The notes below the pieces were generated by a model. It did no database searches, was not told where the DNA came from, and saw only the letters and a list, made by a program, of their open reading frames with translations. Below are positions 27,550-41,093 of a stretch of 64,000 nt of DNA, piece after piece (position 1 is the first letter of the stretch; every line of letters begins with the position of its first letter). Origin of the DNA: Sphingomonas chungangi (GTDB taxonomy: Bacteria; Pseudomonadota; Alphaproteobacteria; Sphingomonadales; Sphingomonadaceae); contig NZ_JACEIB010000027.1 of assembly GCF_013778325.1 (NCBI RefSeq), positions 705,914-769,913 on the forward strand, in the 5' to 3' direction. The position numbers were made by a program, and so were the translations under genes.

Positions 27550-29106
27550 ATGGCTCCGTTCGGAATCGCGCTGCTTCTCGGCATCCTCTCCGCCTTCGGC
27601 TTCGCGCCGTTCAATCTCTGGCCACTGACGCTGCTGGCTTTCGGCCTGCTCTATTTGCCGCTGACGAAGGTGGAGCGGGGCTGGCGCGCCGCGCTGATCG
27701 GCTGGCTGTTCGGCCTGGGCCAGTTCGTGTTGGGGCTGGACTGGATCGCCAAGGCCTTCACCTACCAGGCCAACATGCCGGCGTGGCTCGGCTGGGTCGC
27801 GGTCGTGCTGCTCTCCTGTTATCTCGCCATTTATCCGGCACTGGCGGTGTTCGCCGCCTGGTGGGGAACGCGGAGGCTGCGTGGCGGCGCAGCGACCATG
27901 GCCCTTCTGTTCGGGGCGGGCTGGGCCGTGTGCGAATGGCTGCGCGCCACCGTCTTCACCGGTTTCCCCTGGAACCCCGTCTCCGTCTCGATGGTCGATC
28001 TGCCGCTGGCGCACGCCGCGCGCCTCGTCGGCACCTATGCGCTGTCCGGGCTGGTGGTGTCCTCGGCCGGCTTCATCGTGATCCTCGCGATGCGGCCGAA
28101 GGAAGCGCTCACCCGCAAGACGATCGCCACCGCGACCAACGTTCCCGCCGCGATCGGCCTCGGCCTGCTGATCGGCCTCTATGTCGTGCCGGCGCTGCTC
28201 CGGCAGTTTGCGCCTCCCCCGCCTCCGCCCTTCCCCAAGGGGCCGGTGGTCCGCATCATCCAGCCCAATATCGATCAGGGCGAGCGCTTCGATCCGCAGC
28301 AGGCGGCCAAGCATCTCGCGCTGGAGCAGGCGCTGTCCGGCGTCCCCGGAGACAAGCCGCGCCTGATCCTGTGGCCCGAATCCGGCATCGAGCAGAACGT
28401 GCTCGAGGACCCGGCCGCCCGCGAGCAGGTCGCCTCGATCCTCGGCCCCACCGACTTCCTGATGGGCGGCGGCGAATCCCCGATCCGCGACAAGACGGGC
28501 GAGGAGATCGAAGCCGGCAACAGCATCTTCACGATCGGCTATGGCGGCGCGCTCTACGCCCGCTACGACAAGGCGCATCTCGTGCCGTGGGGCGAATATC
28601 TGCCGATGCGCCCGCTGATGAGCGCGCTCGGCCTCTCGCGCCTCGTCCCCGGCGCGATCGACTTCCGCCCCGGCCCCGGCCCCGCAACCATCGACGTGCC
28701 GGGCTTCGGCAAGGTCGGCATGCAGCTCTGCTACGAGATCGTCTTCTCGGGCCGTGTCGTGAACGAGGTCTATCGGCCGGACTTCATCTTCGCGCCATCG
28801 AATGATGCCTGGTTCGGCCGGTCCGGCCCACCCCAGCATCTCGCCCAGGCGCGGATGCGCGCGATCGAGGAAGGGCTGCCGATCGCCCGCGCTACCCAGA
28901 ACGGCATATCGGCCCTGATCGACGCCGACGGCCGCATCCTCCATTCGATCGACGCCCATCAGAGCGGCATGATCGAGCTTCCCCTTCCCGCGCCCCGCCC
29001 GGCCACCCCTTTCTCGCATATGGGCAACTGGGCGGTGGGGCTGATAGCCCTGCTTCTCGCCGGGCTGGCATTTGCCGCTAGGCGATATAAGGATAGCTTT
29101 ATATAG
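27550..29106 (+). CDS. lnt: Apolipoprotein N-acyltransferase
   Basis: A 518-residue inner-membrane enzyme that adds the third acyl chain to the N-terminal cysteine of lipoproteins. About seven N-terminal membrane helices (residues 1-220) precede a nitrilase-like periplasmic domain with the catalytic triad E277 (WPESG), K341 ([12 protein letters not shown]) and C394 (MQLCYE). A final helix ends the protein. A Pro-rich stretch at about residue 220 links the two parts. The ATG at 27550 is taken. The gene is 46 bp upstream of metK, a common neighbour in alphaproteobacteria. Confidence 0.95.
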   Translation: MAPFGIALLLGILSAFGFAPFNLWPLTLLAFGLLYLPLTKVERGWRAALIGWLFGLGQFVLGLDWIAKAFTYQANMPAWLGWVAVVLLSCYLAIYPALAVFAAWWGTRRLRGGAATMALLFGAGWAVCEWLRATVFTGFPWNPVSVSMVDLPLAHAARLVGTYALSGLVVSSAGFIVILAMRPKEALTRKTIATATNVPAAIGLGLLIGLYVVPALLRQFAPPPPPPFPKGPVVRIIQPNIDQGERFDPQQAAKHLALEQALSGVPGDKPRLILWPESGIEQNVLEDPAAREQVASILGPTDFLMGGGESPIRDKTGEEIEAGNSIFTIGYGGALYARYDKAHLVPWGEYLPMRPLMSALGLSRLVPGAIDFRPGPGPATIDVPGFGKVGMQLCYEIVFSGRVVNEVYRPDFIFAPSNDAWFGRSGPPQHLAQARMRAIEEGLPIARATQNGISALIDADGRILHSIDAHQSGMIELPLPAPRPATPFSHMGNWAVGLIALLLAGLAFAARRYKDSFI

Positions 29107-29152
29107 AGCTTCCCTTAAATCGTCCGTTGGCTTCCGAGGATCATCCGACCTT

Positions 29153-30352
<1,200 letters not shown>

Positions 30353-30360
30353 TCGGTGTC

Positions 30361-30391
30361 GCGGGGCCGGCCCGGCATTCTCCGGCCCCGC
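30361..30391 (+). terminator. Terminator-like hairpin after metK
   Basis: GCGGGGCCGG pairs with CCGGCCCCGC around an eleven-base loop just downstream of metK. No T-run follows, but the position and the ten-base GC stem fit the 3' end of the lnt-metK transcript. Confidence 0.65.
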
Positions 30392-30532
30392 AACGAACTT
30401 CCGAAAACTTGATCCCGATTAGCAACGGATATCCGTTTCGCTGCTAGGGTGCATTCTATCGTCTCCGGGGGGAGCGATCAGGCGTCGGCCCGTGGCCCTG
30501 TTTCCGCCGCCGGCCGACGACGGAGCGCGCCT

Positions 30533-30724
30533 ATGCACTATCGCCTCTATGGGCTGAATCCGACTACCGGCAGGATCATGCAGGGTCGTGACATCGCTGC
30601 CGAAACCGACCGCGAGGCGATCGCGGCGGGGCGCGGCATCCATCCCCACGATCCCTTCGAGATCTGGTGCCGATCCCGCCGCGTGTTCAGCAGCGCGGAG
30701 AGCGACGCGGCATCCACCGCCTGA
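30533..30724 (+). CDS. Small hypothetical protein
   Basis: A 63-residue soluble protein beginning MHYRLYGLNPTTGRI. Sphingomonad genomes hold many short proteins with this Y-R-L-Y-x-L-N/D-x-x-x-G-R-I start followed by a D/E-x-E-A-I helix, which supports this as real. No function is known. The start at 30533 is favoured over a longer frame because the upstream residues have no such likeness; GGAG stands some 12 bases before the ATG. Confidence 0.65.
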   Translation: MHYRLYGLNPTTGRIMQGRDIAAETDREAIAAGRGIHPHDPFEIWCRSRRVFSSAESDAASTA

Positions 30725-30766
30725 GTCGCACTGGCATCGGCGCGCGGAGTCGGGCAGCATCTCGCC

Positions 30767-31309
30767 ATGGCCCGCCTCATCGCCTTGATCCGCGGCATCA
30801 ACGTCGGATCGACCCGCAAATTGCCCATGGCGGAGCTTCGCGCTGCCTGCGCCGAGGAAGGTCTGGGTGAGGTGAAGACCTACATCCAGAGCGGCAACGT
30901 CGTGCTCGATCATGGCAGCGCGAAGGATGTCGAGGCGGCGCTCGCCAAGCTGATACACGCCCGCTTCGAGCTGGACGTGCCGGTGGTCGTCCGCACCGCC
31001 GCGCAGTGGGACAGGCTGATCGAGACCTGTCCCTTCCCCGATGAGGCGAGGGAGGCCCCCAAGGCGCTCCACCTGCTCGCGTGCAAAGAGCCGCCGCAAG
31101 CGGACGCGATCGAAGCGCTGCGCGAGCGCGCGAAGCATGGCGAGAAGATCGCCGCCTGGGGCACGCGCGACATCGCGCTCCACTTCACCAACGGCGTAGC
31201 GGATTCGAAGCTGGCGCCGACACTGATCGACCGACTGGTCGGCGCGCCCGCCACCGGTCGCAACTGGAACACGCTGCTCAAGCTGCAGGAGATGGCGACC
31301 GGGGGCTGA
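30767..31309 (+). CDS. DUF1697 family protein
   Basis: A 180-residue protein matching the DUF1697 pattern: ARLIALIRGINVGSTRKLPM at the start, then FVQSGNVV-type YIQSGNVVLD at about residue 44, and FTNGVADSKL near residue 143. The family has a two-domain alpha/beta fold and no established function. The length is typical. It is convergent with kdpC, three bases apart. Confidence 0.9.
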   Translation: MARLIALIRGINVGSTRKLPMAELRAACAEEGLGEVKTYIQSGNVVLDHGSAKDVEAALAKLIHARFELDVPVVVRTAAQWDRLIETCPFPDEAREAPKALHLLACKEPPQADAIEALRERAKHGEKIAAWGTRDIALHFTNGVADSKLAPTLIDRLVGAPATGRNWNTLLKLQEMATGG

Positions 31310-31312
31310 GCG

Positions 31313-31888
31313 TCAGCGCGCCGCAATCGCATCCAGCGCGCGGTTGAGCGCCAGCACGTTGACGTGCGGATCGCCGAGGAAAGCCAGGATCGGCGTGTCG
31401 ACCGACCGCCGCACCAACGCCTTCACCTGTGCCGGATCGAGGTGACGCGCGGTGGCCACCCGGTCCGCCTGATACAGAGCCGCCTCGGGGCTGATATCGG
31501 GATCGAGGCCCGAGGCGGAGGTGGTGACGAGGTCGGGTGGAATCGGTTTCCCCGTCACGGGAAGCCTGGCGACGTCGCCCTTCACGCGATCGGCGAGCGC
31601 CTGCGACGTCGGCCCGAGATTGGAGCCTGACGAGGCAGTCGCATCATACCCCTTGCCGGCGGCGGATGGACGCGGGTGGAAATAGCGGTCACTCGCGAAA
31701 TTCTGGCCAATCAACGTGGAGCCGATAGCCTTGCCGCCCCGCTCGACGAGGCTGCCGTTCGCCTGATGCGGGAAGGCGACCTGCGCAACGCCGGTGATGG
31801 CGAGCGGATAGGCGATGCCGAGCGTCAGCGCGAACAGCCCGGTCATGACGAGCGCGGGGCGGAGTGAGGTGGTGAGATCGTTGCTCAT
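31313..31888 (-). CDS. kdpC: Potassium-transporting ATPase KdpC subunit
   Basis: A 191-residue subunit that stabilises the KdpFABC complex. One N-terminal membrane helix (about residues 10-32, ALVMTGLFALTLGIAYPLAITG) is followed by a periplasmic domain with the conserved FHPRPSAAGKGYDATASSGSNLGPTS block (split here: FHPRPSAAG and SSGSNLGPTS) and a final LALNRALD. The length is typical. Last gene of the operon; no kdpD or kdpE follows, unlike many operons. Confidence 0.96.
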   Translation of the reverse strand: MSNDLTTSLRPALVMTGLFALTLGIAYPLAITGVAQVAFPHQANGSLVERGGKAIGSTLIGQNFASDRYFHPRPSAAGKGYDATASSGSNLGPTSQALADRVKGDVARLPVTGKPIPPDLVTTSASGLDPDISPEAALYQADRVATARHLDPAQVKALVRRSVDTPILAFLGDPHVNVLALNRALDAIAAR

Positions 31889-31898
31889 GATATGATCC

Positions 31899-33923
<2,025 letters not shown>

Positions 33924-33934
33924 TGTCGTGACCT

Positions 33935-35638
33935 TCAGAAGAGCTGGCCGTGGATCATCGCGAGATGATCGGCGATCGGGCCGAGCGCGAGGCTGGGCAG
34001 GAAGGTGAGGCCGCCGAGGATCAGCACGATCCCGACCAGCAGGCCCACCCACAAAGGGCCGGTCGTCGGGAAGGAGCCCGCGCTCTCCGGCGTATATTTC
34101 TTGCCGGCGAGCGATCCGGCGACCGCCAGCATCGGCACGATGATGAAGAAGCGGCCGATCCACATCGCCACCGCCAGCATGCCGTCATAATAAGGCGTGC
34201 TCGCGGTCAGCCCGGCGAAAGCGGAGCCGTTGTTCCCGACCGCGCTGGTGAAGGCATAGAGGATTTCCGAGAAACCATGCGGCCCCTTGTTGAGCGGCCC
34301 GGCGAGGCCCGGCGCGACGACGCTGGAGATCGCCGTCATGCCGAGGATGACCAACGGCAGCACCGCGATCGCCAGCACCGCGAGCTTCACCTCGCGCGCC
34401 TCGATCTTCTTGCCGACATATTCGGGCGTGCGGCCCACCATCAGCCCCGCGACGAACACGGCGAGGATGGCGAAGAGCAGGAAGCCGTAGATTCCCGCGC
34501 CGACGCCGCCGACCACGACCTCGCCAAGCTGGATGTTGAACAGGGGAACGAGGCCGCCGAGCGCGGTGAAGCTGTCGTGCATGGCGTTGACCGCACCGCA
34601 CGAGGCGGCGGTGGTGACGGTCGCGAACAAGGCGGAGGCGGCGGCGCCGAAGCGCACCTCCTTGCCCTCCATGTTGGCGCCTGGGACGCCGAGATGGTGG
34701 AGCACGGGGTTGCCAGACGCCTCCTGCCAGTAGCAGACGGCCACTCCGGCGAGAAAGATCAGCACCATGGCGGAGAGGATCGCCCAGCCTTGCTTCGTAT
34801 TGCCCACCGCCTTGCCGAAGCACCAGGTGAGGCCGAAGCCGATCAGGAAGATCGACAGCATCTGCACGAAATTCGTGAGCGCCGTCGGGTTTTCGAACGG
34901 GTGCGCGGAGTTGGCGTTGAAGAAGCCGCCGCCGTTGGTGCCGAGCATCTTGATCGCCTCCTGCGAAGCGACCGGCCCCAGCATCAGCGTCTGCTTGACG
35001 CCCTCCAGCGTGGTGACGTTCGCCGAGGCGGCGAGCGTCTGCGGCACGCCGCTGGCGACGAGATACAGCGCGTAGAGACAAGAGATCGGCAGCAGCAGGT
35101 AGAGCGTGATCCGGGTGCAATCCGCCCAGAAATTGCCGATTCCCTTCGCCTCGTGCCGCGCGAAGCCACGGAACAGCGCGAAGGCGAGCGCGATGCCGGT
35201 CGCGGCGCTCATGAAGTTGTGGATGGTGAGGCCGAGCATCTGGCTGAGGTTCGACATGGTCGACTCGCCCGAATAGCTCTGCCAGTTGGTGTTGGTGGTG
35301 AAGCTCACCGCCGTGTTCGCCGCAAGATGCTGGGGCAGGCCGGCAAATCCCATCGGGTTGAGCGGCAGCAGCACCTGCAGGCGCAGGATCGCGTAGGTGA
35401 ACAGCATCAGCACCGCGTTGAGCACCAGCATGTGCACGGCGTAGCGGCGCCAGCTCTGCTCCTCGTCCGGATCGATGCCGGACAGGCGGTAGAAGCCGCG
35501 CTCGACGGGGCCGAGCACGGCATGGAGCGGCGTGCGGCGGCCTTCGTAGAGCGCGAACAGCCAGTCGCCGACCGGCTTGGTCAGCGCCAGCAAGACACCC
35601 ACGAAGGCGAGGATCAGGATCCAGCCTGAAACGGTCAT
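33935..35638 (-). CDS. kdpA: Potassium-transporting ATPase KdpA (channel subunit)
   Basis: A 567-residue membrane protein with four pore-loop units of the potassium-channel superfamily. Selectivity-filter regions are visible as [11 protein letters not shown] near residue 115, [16 protein letters not shown] near residue 228, and GNNGSAFAG near residue 467. It imports potassium with high affinity, driven by KdpB. The length is normal and about ten membrane helices are present. It stands 16 bases after kdpF. Confidence 0.97.
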   Translation of the reverse strand: MTVSGWILILAFVGVLLALTKPVGDWLFALYEGRRTPLHAVLGPVERGFYRLSGIDPDEEQSWRRYAVHMLVLNAVLMLFTYAILRLQVLLPLNPMGFAGLPQHLAANTAVSFTTNTNWQSYSGESTMSNLSQMLGLTIHNFMSAATGIALAFALFRGFARHEAKGIGNFWADCTRITLYLLLPISCLYALYLVASGVPQTLAASANVTTLEGVKQTLMLGPVASQEAIKMLGTNGGGFFNANSAHPFENPTALTNFVQMLSIFLIGFGLTWCFGKAVGNTKQGWAILSAMVLIFLAGVAVCYWQEASGNPVLHHLGVPGANMEGKEVRFGAAASALFATVTTAASCGAVNAMHDSFTALGGLVPLFNIQLGEVVVGGVGAGIYGFLLFAILAVFVAGLMVGRTPEYVGKKIEAREVKLAVLAIAVLPLVILGMTAISSVVAPGLAGPLNKGPHGFSEILYAFTSAVGNNGSAFAGLTASTPYYDGMLAVAMWIGRFFIIVPMLAVAGSLAGKKYTPESAGSFPTTGPLWVGLLVGIVLILGGLTFLPSLALGPIADHLAMIHGQLF

Positions 35639-35654
35639 GTCAGTGTCTCCAGGC

Positions 35655-35744
35655 TCAGAATCGCTCGGGCCGGAGCAGCACGGCGACGAGATAGACGAGA
35701 AGGCCGGCAGCGGTCAGCCCGGCGAGCCAGAGGTCGAGGGTCAC
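35655..35744 (-). CDS. kdpF: KdpF subunit of potassium-transporting ATPase
   Basis: A 29-residue single-helix protein, GTG start, beginning (M)[18 protein letters not shown] and ending with the KdpF-typical [11 protein letters not shown]. KdpF sits beside KdpA and stabilises the complex. It is too short for most gene finders. GAGG stands eight bases before the GTG. It lies between the 27-residue peptide gene and kdpA. Confidence 0.88.
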   Translation of the reverse strand: MTLDLWLAGLTAAGLLVYLVAVLLRPERF

Positions 35745-35754
35745 GGCGTGCGCC

Positions 35755-35838
35755 TCAGGCGTGGTCGCACAGGCGGACATAGGCGAGCGTCGCCGCCAGC
35801 AGCCCGACCATGGCGGCGATCCAGAGAAAGTCCTGCAT
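35755..35838 (-). CDS. 27-residue membrane peptide at the head of the kdp operon
   Basis: A short ORF reading MQDFLWIAAMVGLLAATLAY then VRLCDHA. It has one membrane helix, a short N-terminus and a Y-V-R-L-C-D end. Alphaproteobacterial kdp operons often carry a similar small ORF ahead of kdpF, in my recollection, but it has no accepted name. It could be an extra small subunit, a leader peptide, or both. Only a weak GGA is seen before the ATG. The stop is ten bases before kdpF. Confidence 0.6.
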   Translation of the reverse strand: MQDFLWIAAMVGLLAATLAYVRLCDHA

Positions 35839-36009
35839 AAGGATGTGTCCGGATGAAAGGAGACCGCGGATGAGCGTCCGCCAGCCGTCGCCGGCAGCGA
35901 CGACAGTGGATTAGGCGCGATGGTCGTAGGGATTCGAGACCGGGCCGGTGCCGCCTGCATAAGATCGGCATAGGATTCGCGCGGCGTAGCGGCGCGCTGT
36001 TCGAACGAG

Positions 36010-36049
36010 GACGGGTGACCCCGCACTCGATGAGGCAGGATCACCCGTC
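36010..36049. terminator. Terminator-like hairpin between the glycine-zipper gene and kdp
   Basis: GACGGGTGACCC and GGATCACCCGTC form a long stem with one mismatch around a 16-base loop. It lies 44 bp beyond the stop of the glycine-zipper gene on the minus strand and upstream of the kdp operon. No T-run is present, but it probably separates the two transcripts. Confidence 0.55.
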
Positions 36050-36092
36050 GTCGGAATCGGTACTCACCGCGTCGCGCGGAAAGCTCAGGAGA

Positions 36093-36485
36093 TCAGCAGC
36101 GCACCCGGTGACGACCGATCGCATGACCCAGCAGCGCGCCGCCGCCGGCGCCGATGATCGTGCCGGTGGTGCGGTCACCGGGGCCGGCGATGGCATTGCC
36201 GGCCAGGCCGCCCGCCAGCGCGCCTACGATCGCGCCGGTGCCGCCGCCGCTGTGGCAGTGGCCGTAATAGCCGCCGCGGTAATAGCCGCCCCGTCCGTAA
36301 TAACCATGACCACCATAATAGCCCCGGCCGCCGCCGTAATAGCCGTGATGGCCACCCCAGCCGCCGCCGTGGCCGTAATGGCCGCCACCGCCCCAGCCAT
36401 GATGGCCGTGCGCCTGCGCCGGCGCGACCGAGCCCGCTGCGATCATGCTCGCAAGTGCAGCAGCAGTGGCGAATTTCCTCAACAT
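36093..36485 (-). CDS. Exported Gly/His/Tyr-rich protein with glycine-zipper
   Basis: A 130-residue protein: a signal peptide of about 25 residues ending PAQA, a central low-complexity stretch of GHGG, GYYGG and RGGYY repeats, then a C-terminal glycine-zipper hairpin (about residues 83-122, two G-x-x-x-G helices: GAIVGALAGGLAGNAIAG and TIIGAGGGALLGHAIG). The zipper type is the 2TM glycine-zipper found in outer-membrane and envelope proteins. The repeats resemble those of the 25426 protein. The function is unknown. Confidence 0.8.
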   Translation of the reverse strand: MLRKFATAAALASMIAAGSVAPAQAHGHHGWGGGGHYGHGGGWGGHHGYYGGGRGYYGGHGYYGRGGYYRGGYYGHCHSGGGTGAIVGALAGGLAGNAIAGPGDRTTGTIIGAGGGALLGHAIGRHRVRC

Positions 36486-36769
36486 CCTGTCACTCCCATT
36501 CGTCTGGACACCAACGCCTTAGCATCGTGCCCTTGAGCGATGCCTGAACTGGATCGTCAGCATCGGTTCAGGGTCGAAACGAACAAAATGGAGCGAAGTT
36601 TCGAATCCCGGCGCTTGCCGGCTGGCTCATTGCGCATTGCGGAATTGAAATGCGTCCAAATGCGCATTTCCGTCTACCAATCGACCATAGGGCGCTGCCC
36701 AACGCGATCTTTCCATGATACTTTCATCCCGCGGCGCAACAAAATCGCCGTTCATGAAGGGAGTCTTCG

Positions 36770-37048
36770 ATGAAAACGACGAAGTTGATGGCCGTTGCTG
36801 CCGTCACGATGCTCGTCGCGCAGTCGGGCGTCGCGGCGGTTCGTCCGTCGACCGTCCAGCTGTCGCCGATCGCCGTGGCGCAGATGAACGCCGGTGCCCG
36901 TATCGGTACCACCGCCAAGGGCAAGCGTTCCGACGTCGTGCAGGGCGGTGTGCTCGCTCTTGCGCTCGTCGGTGCGGCCGGCGCGGGTGTCGGCATCGCC
37001 GCCGCCGCCGGTGCGTTCGACGACAATAACAAGTCGACGAGCCCGTAA
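36770..37048 (+). CDS. Small hypothetical exported or membrane protein
   Basis: A 92-residue protein with an N-terminal signal-like segment (about residues 1-23) and a second hydrophobic, Gly/Ala-rich segment (about residues 60-82), ending in a short polar tail with DDNNK. GAAGGGAG stands six bases before the ATG at 36770, which supports the start. No domain is recognised. It is monocistronic with a good terminator. The upstream 280 bp is AT-richer than usual and probably contains its promoter. Confidence 0.7.
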   Translation: MKTTKLMAVAAVTMLVAQSGVAAVRPSTVQLSPIAVAQMNAGARIGTTAKGKRSDVVQGGVLALALVGAAGAGVGIAAAAGAFDDNNKSTSP

Positions 37049-37071
37049 CCGTTTCATACGCTTTGCCAAAG

Positions 37072-37104
37072 AAGCCCCGTCTGCCCCGTGCAGGCGGGGC
37101 TTTT
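37072..37104. terminator. Bidirectional terminator between small gene and mutL
   Basis: AAGCCCCG pairs with CGGGGCTT around a 15-base loop, followed by TT. It lies 23 bases after the exported protein stop, and its right edge touches the first base of the mutL stop, so it may serve both convergent transcripts. Confidence 0.8.
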
Positions 37105-38873
37105 CATTTCCGGCCGAACAGTTTCTCGATGTCGCCATGGCCGAGCTTTACCCAGGTCGGACGGCCATGGTTGCACTGGCCGGAATGGGGCGTGACCTCC
37201 ATCTCGCGCAGCAGCGCGTTCATCTCGGCGACAGAGAGGATGCGGCCGGCGCGCACCGATCCGTGGCAGGCCATCGTGCCCGCCACCGCATCCAGCTTCT
37301 CGCGCAGCGACAGCGCCTCGTCATAGGCGGCGAGCTCGTCGGCGAGCTCGGTAACGAGGCCGCGCACGTCGGTGCGGCCCAGCATCGCCGGCACAGCGCG
37401 GACCAGCATCGCTCGCGGACCGAAACGATCGAGCTCCAGCCCCATCGCGGTGAGCTCCTCCAGTCGCGTCTCCAGACGGTCGCAGCCCGTCTCGTCGAGC
37501 TCGACCACCTCGGGCAGCAGCAGCGCCTGCGACGCCACGCCGCCGTCCGCCATCGCGCGGCGCATCCTCTCCAGCACCAGGCGTTCGTGCGCGGCATGCT
37601 GGTCGACGAGGACCAGGCCGTCCTCGGCTTCCGCCACGATGTAGGTCGCCGCCACCTGCCCGCGCGCGATGCCGAGCGGGTGCTCGACGGCGGCGGGCGG
37701 GGCCGAGACGGCCACCTCCGCCCTGCCCTGCGGCGCCGGCGCGGCAGGAGCATGAGAGAAGGATGGCCGCGAGTCCCAGACGCCATATTGGCGCTGCTCG
37801 ACCGGCAGGGGCAGAGCCGCCGCAATCGGCGCCATCGGCTCCGACTGCCACGCCGCCAGCGCATCCGCAGCCGGGCGCTGGACGCTGCGATGGCCGGCCG
37901 CGTCCAGCGCAGCGCGCAGCCCCCCCACGATCAATCCCCGGATCTGGGCCGGCTCCCGGAAGCGGACTTCGGTCTTCGCGGGGTGGACGTTGACGTCGAC
38001 CTCGCTGCCCGGAAGCGTGATGAACAGGGCCACCACCGGATGCCGGTCCCGCGCCAGCATCTCCTGATAGGCCGCGCGCACCGCGCCGACGAGCAGCCGG
38101 TCGCGCACCGGCCGGCCGTTGACGAAGAGATATTGGTGGTCCGCCACGCCCCGGTTGAAGGTGGGAAGCCCGGCGACGCCTTCAAGCCGCACCTCGCCCC
38201 GCGCGTGATCGAGTACCACGCTGTTGCCCGCCAGCTCGCGATCGGTGAGCGCCGCCACCCGCTGCGGCTCGCTCTCGCCCGGCGGGACGGAGAGCACGCG
38301 GCGCCCGTCATGCTCCAGCGTGAAACCGATCTCCGGCCGCGCCATCGCCAGACGCTTCACGACATCGACGCAGGCCGCATATTCCGATCGCGCCGATCGC
38401 AGGAACTTGCGCCGCGCAGGCACCCGATCGAACAGCGCCTCCATCCGCACCCGCGTACCGGGCGGGAGCGCCGCCGGCCCCTCGGCCGCGACCATGCCAT
38501 TATCGACGACTCGCCGCCAGCCATCCGCCCCCTTGACGCGGCTTTCGATGATCAGCCGCGCGACACTGGCGATGGAGGGCAACGCCTCACCCCGAAAACC
38601 AAGCGTTTCAACCGCTTCGATCGCATCGTCAGGCAGCTTCGAGGTGGCGTGCCGCTCCAGCGCCAGCGCCATCTCGGCGGGCGTCATGCCGCAGCCGTCG
38701 TCCGCCACCTCCACGGATGACAGCCCGCCATCCCCTAGCGTCACGGAAACCCGCGTGGCGCCTGCGTCGATCGCGTTCTCGACCAGTTCCTTCAACGCGC
38801 TGGCCGGCCGTTCCACCACCTCGCCCGCTGCGATGCGGTTGATCAGATGCTCGGGGAGGCGGCGTATTGACAT
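37104..38873 (-). CDS. mutL: DNA mismatch repair protein MutL
   Basis: A 589-residue mismatch-repair ATPase. The GHKL motifs are ELVENAIDAGA (about residue 29), DDGCGM (residue 58), and GFRGEALPSIASV (residue 92). The C-terminal dimerisation domain has the metal endonuclease motif DQHAAHERLVLE (fits DQHA-x2-E-x4-E), the ACHGS element and QCNHGRP near the end, with FGRK last. These mark a MutL with intrinsic nicking activity, as in bacteria without the MutH system. An Ala/Pro-rich linker joins the halves. It is divergent from mreB. Confidence 0.96.
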   Translation of the reverse strand: MSIRRLPEHLINRIAAGEVVERPASALKELVENAIDAGATRVSVTLGDGGLSSVEVADDGCGMTPAEMALALERHATSKLPDDAIEAVETLGFRGEALPSIASVARLIIESRVKGADGWRRVVDNGMVAAEGPAALPPGTRVRMEALFDRVPARRKFLRSARSEYAACVDVVKRLAMARPEIGFTLEHDGRRVLSVPPGESEPQRVAALTDRELAGNSVVLDHARGEVRLEGVAGLPTFNRGVADHQYLFVNGRPVRDRLLVGAVRAAYQEMLARDRHPVVALFITLPGSEVDVNVHPAKTEVRFREPAQIRGLIVGGLRAALDAAGHRSVQRPAADALAAWQSEPMAPIAAALPLPVEQRQYGVWDSRPSFSHAPAAPAPQGRAEVAVSAPPAAVEHPLGIARGQVAATYIVAEAEDGLVLVDQHAAHERLVLERMRRAMADGGVASQALLLPEVVELDETGCDRLETRLEELTAMGLELDRFGPRAMLVRAVPAMLGRTDVRGLVTELADELAAYDEALSLREKLDAVAGTMACHGSVRAGRILSVAEMNALLREMEVTPHSGQCNHGRPTWVKLGHGDIEKLFGRK

Positions 38874-38887
38874 GGCACAAGTCCTAG

Positions 38888-40066
<1,179 letters not shown>

Positions 40067-40098
40067 GGCATCCCACAGAGGACATCTTGCCCATCAAC

Positions 40099-40181
40099 CC
40101 GTTCGTGCTGAGCTTGTCGAAGCACTGTCCTTCCTTCTTCCCGAGAGAAAGGCAGCCCTTCGACAAGCTCAGGGCGAACGG
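40099..40181. repeat. Dispersed palindromic repeat, copy 5 (between mreB and mreC)
   Basis: Outer arms are CCGTTCGTGCTGAGCTTGTC and GACAAGCTCAGGGCGAACGG, with inner GAAGCACTGTCCTTC opposite GGCAGCCCTTC. It fills most of the mreB-mreC gap and ends 27 bp before the mreC start codon. Here the mreC binding site (GGAG) is separate from the repeat. It is the last copy seen in the window. Confidence 0.85.
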
Positions 40182-40208
40182 AGATTTTGTGGCTGGCGGA
40201 GTGGCATC

Positions 40209-41093
40209 ATGAAGGCCCCGTCCCGCAACAAGCGGCCCGGTTTTTCCCGGCGTGCGCAATACGGGTTGTTCTTCAGCTACGTGATCGCGGTGACGGGAAT
40301 CCTCGTCGGCCTGGGGCTGGTGGTGATCGCGCACGTCGATCCGACAGGCTTCGGCGTTATCCGCGGCGGCGCGCTGGATGCGACCGCGCCGATCTCCAGC
40401 GCGGCGCGCGGCGTGGTGCGCGGGGCAGGCAAAGTCGTCGACGGCATCGGCGCCTATTTCTACGCCGGCTCCAAGAACGCCGAGATGGCGCGCGAGCTGG
40501 ATCGCGACCGCGCAGCGCTGGTGCGCGCGCGCATCCTCGCGCTGGAAAACGAGCGGCTGCGCAAGATGCTCAAGCTGGTCGACGATCGCGGCGGCTCGGT
40601 CGCCGTGGCGCGCATCGTCGGCTCGAGCGGGGTGAGCAGCCGCCGTTATGCCACGCTCGATGCGGGCCGTGCGCAAGGCGTCGAGCCCGGCCAGCCGGTG
40701 CGCTCGCCCGAGGGGCTGGTCGGCCATGTCGTCGATGCGGGCATGATCGCCTCGCGCGTGTTGCTGATCACCGACAGTTCCAGCGTCGTCCCCGTTCGCC
40801 TCGCGCGCGGCGGCGCTCCTGCTCTTGCGGCCGGTCGTGGCGACGGATCGATCGAGATCCGCCCGCTGGGTGCCGGCGGCAATCCCTTCAACCGGGGCGA
40901 CATCGTGCTGACCTCGGGCACCGGCGGCCTCTATCCGCCCGACGTTCCCGTAGCCGTGATCCTCAGCAAGGACGGCGACGTCGCGGTGGCCTGGCCGCTC
41001 GCCAACCCGGCGCAGCTCGATTACGCGACGGTGGAGCAGCCCTTCGCCGGTCTCCCGCCGCCGCCCGAGCCCACCAAGACCGCCAAGCCCTGA
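40209..41093 (+). CDS. mreC: Rod shape-determining protein MreC
   Basis: A 294-residue envelope protein with one N-terminal helix (about residues 18-42, LFFSYVIAVTGILVGLGLVVI), a periplasmic coiled coil (ARELDRDRAALVRARILALENERLRKML, residues about 90-120) and the beta-barrel MreC domain with the GSSGVSSRRYATLDAGRAQGVEPGQPV type repeat. It links MreB to PBP2 and MreD. The stop overlaps the mreD start (TGATG). GGAG is nine bases before the ATG. Confidence 0.94.
   Translation: MKAPSRNKRPGFSRRAQYGLFFSYVIAVTGILVGLGLVVIAHVDPTGFGVIRGGALDATAPISSAARGVVRGAGKVVDGIGAYFYAGSKNAEMARELDRDRAALVRARILALENERLRKMLKLVDDRGGSVAVARIVGSSGVSSRRYATLDAGRAQGVEPGQPVRSPEGLVGHVVDAGMIASRVLLITDSSSVVPVRLARGGAPALAAGRGDGSIEIRPLGAGGNPFNRGDIVLTSGTGGLYPPDVPVAVILSKDGDVAVAWPLANPAQLDYATVEQPFAGLPPPPEPTKTAKP

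Noticed and set aside
26653-29019. Open frame of 788 codons on the minus strand opposite lnt
   Set aside because: Arg/His/Gly-rich sequence without domains; lnt on the plus strand has its full catalytic triad, so this is a shadow.
29107-29152. SAM riboswitch before metK
   Set aside because: The gap of 46 bp is too short for the known SAM aptamers and shows no matching core sequence.
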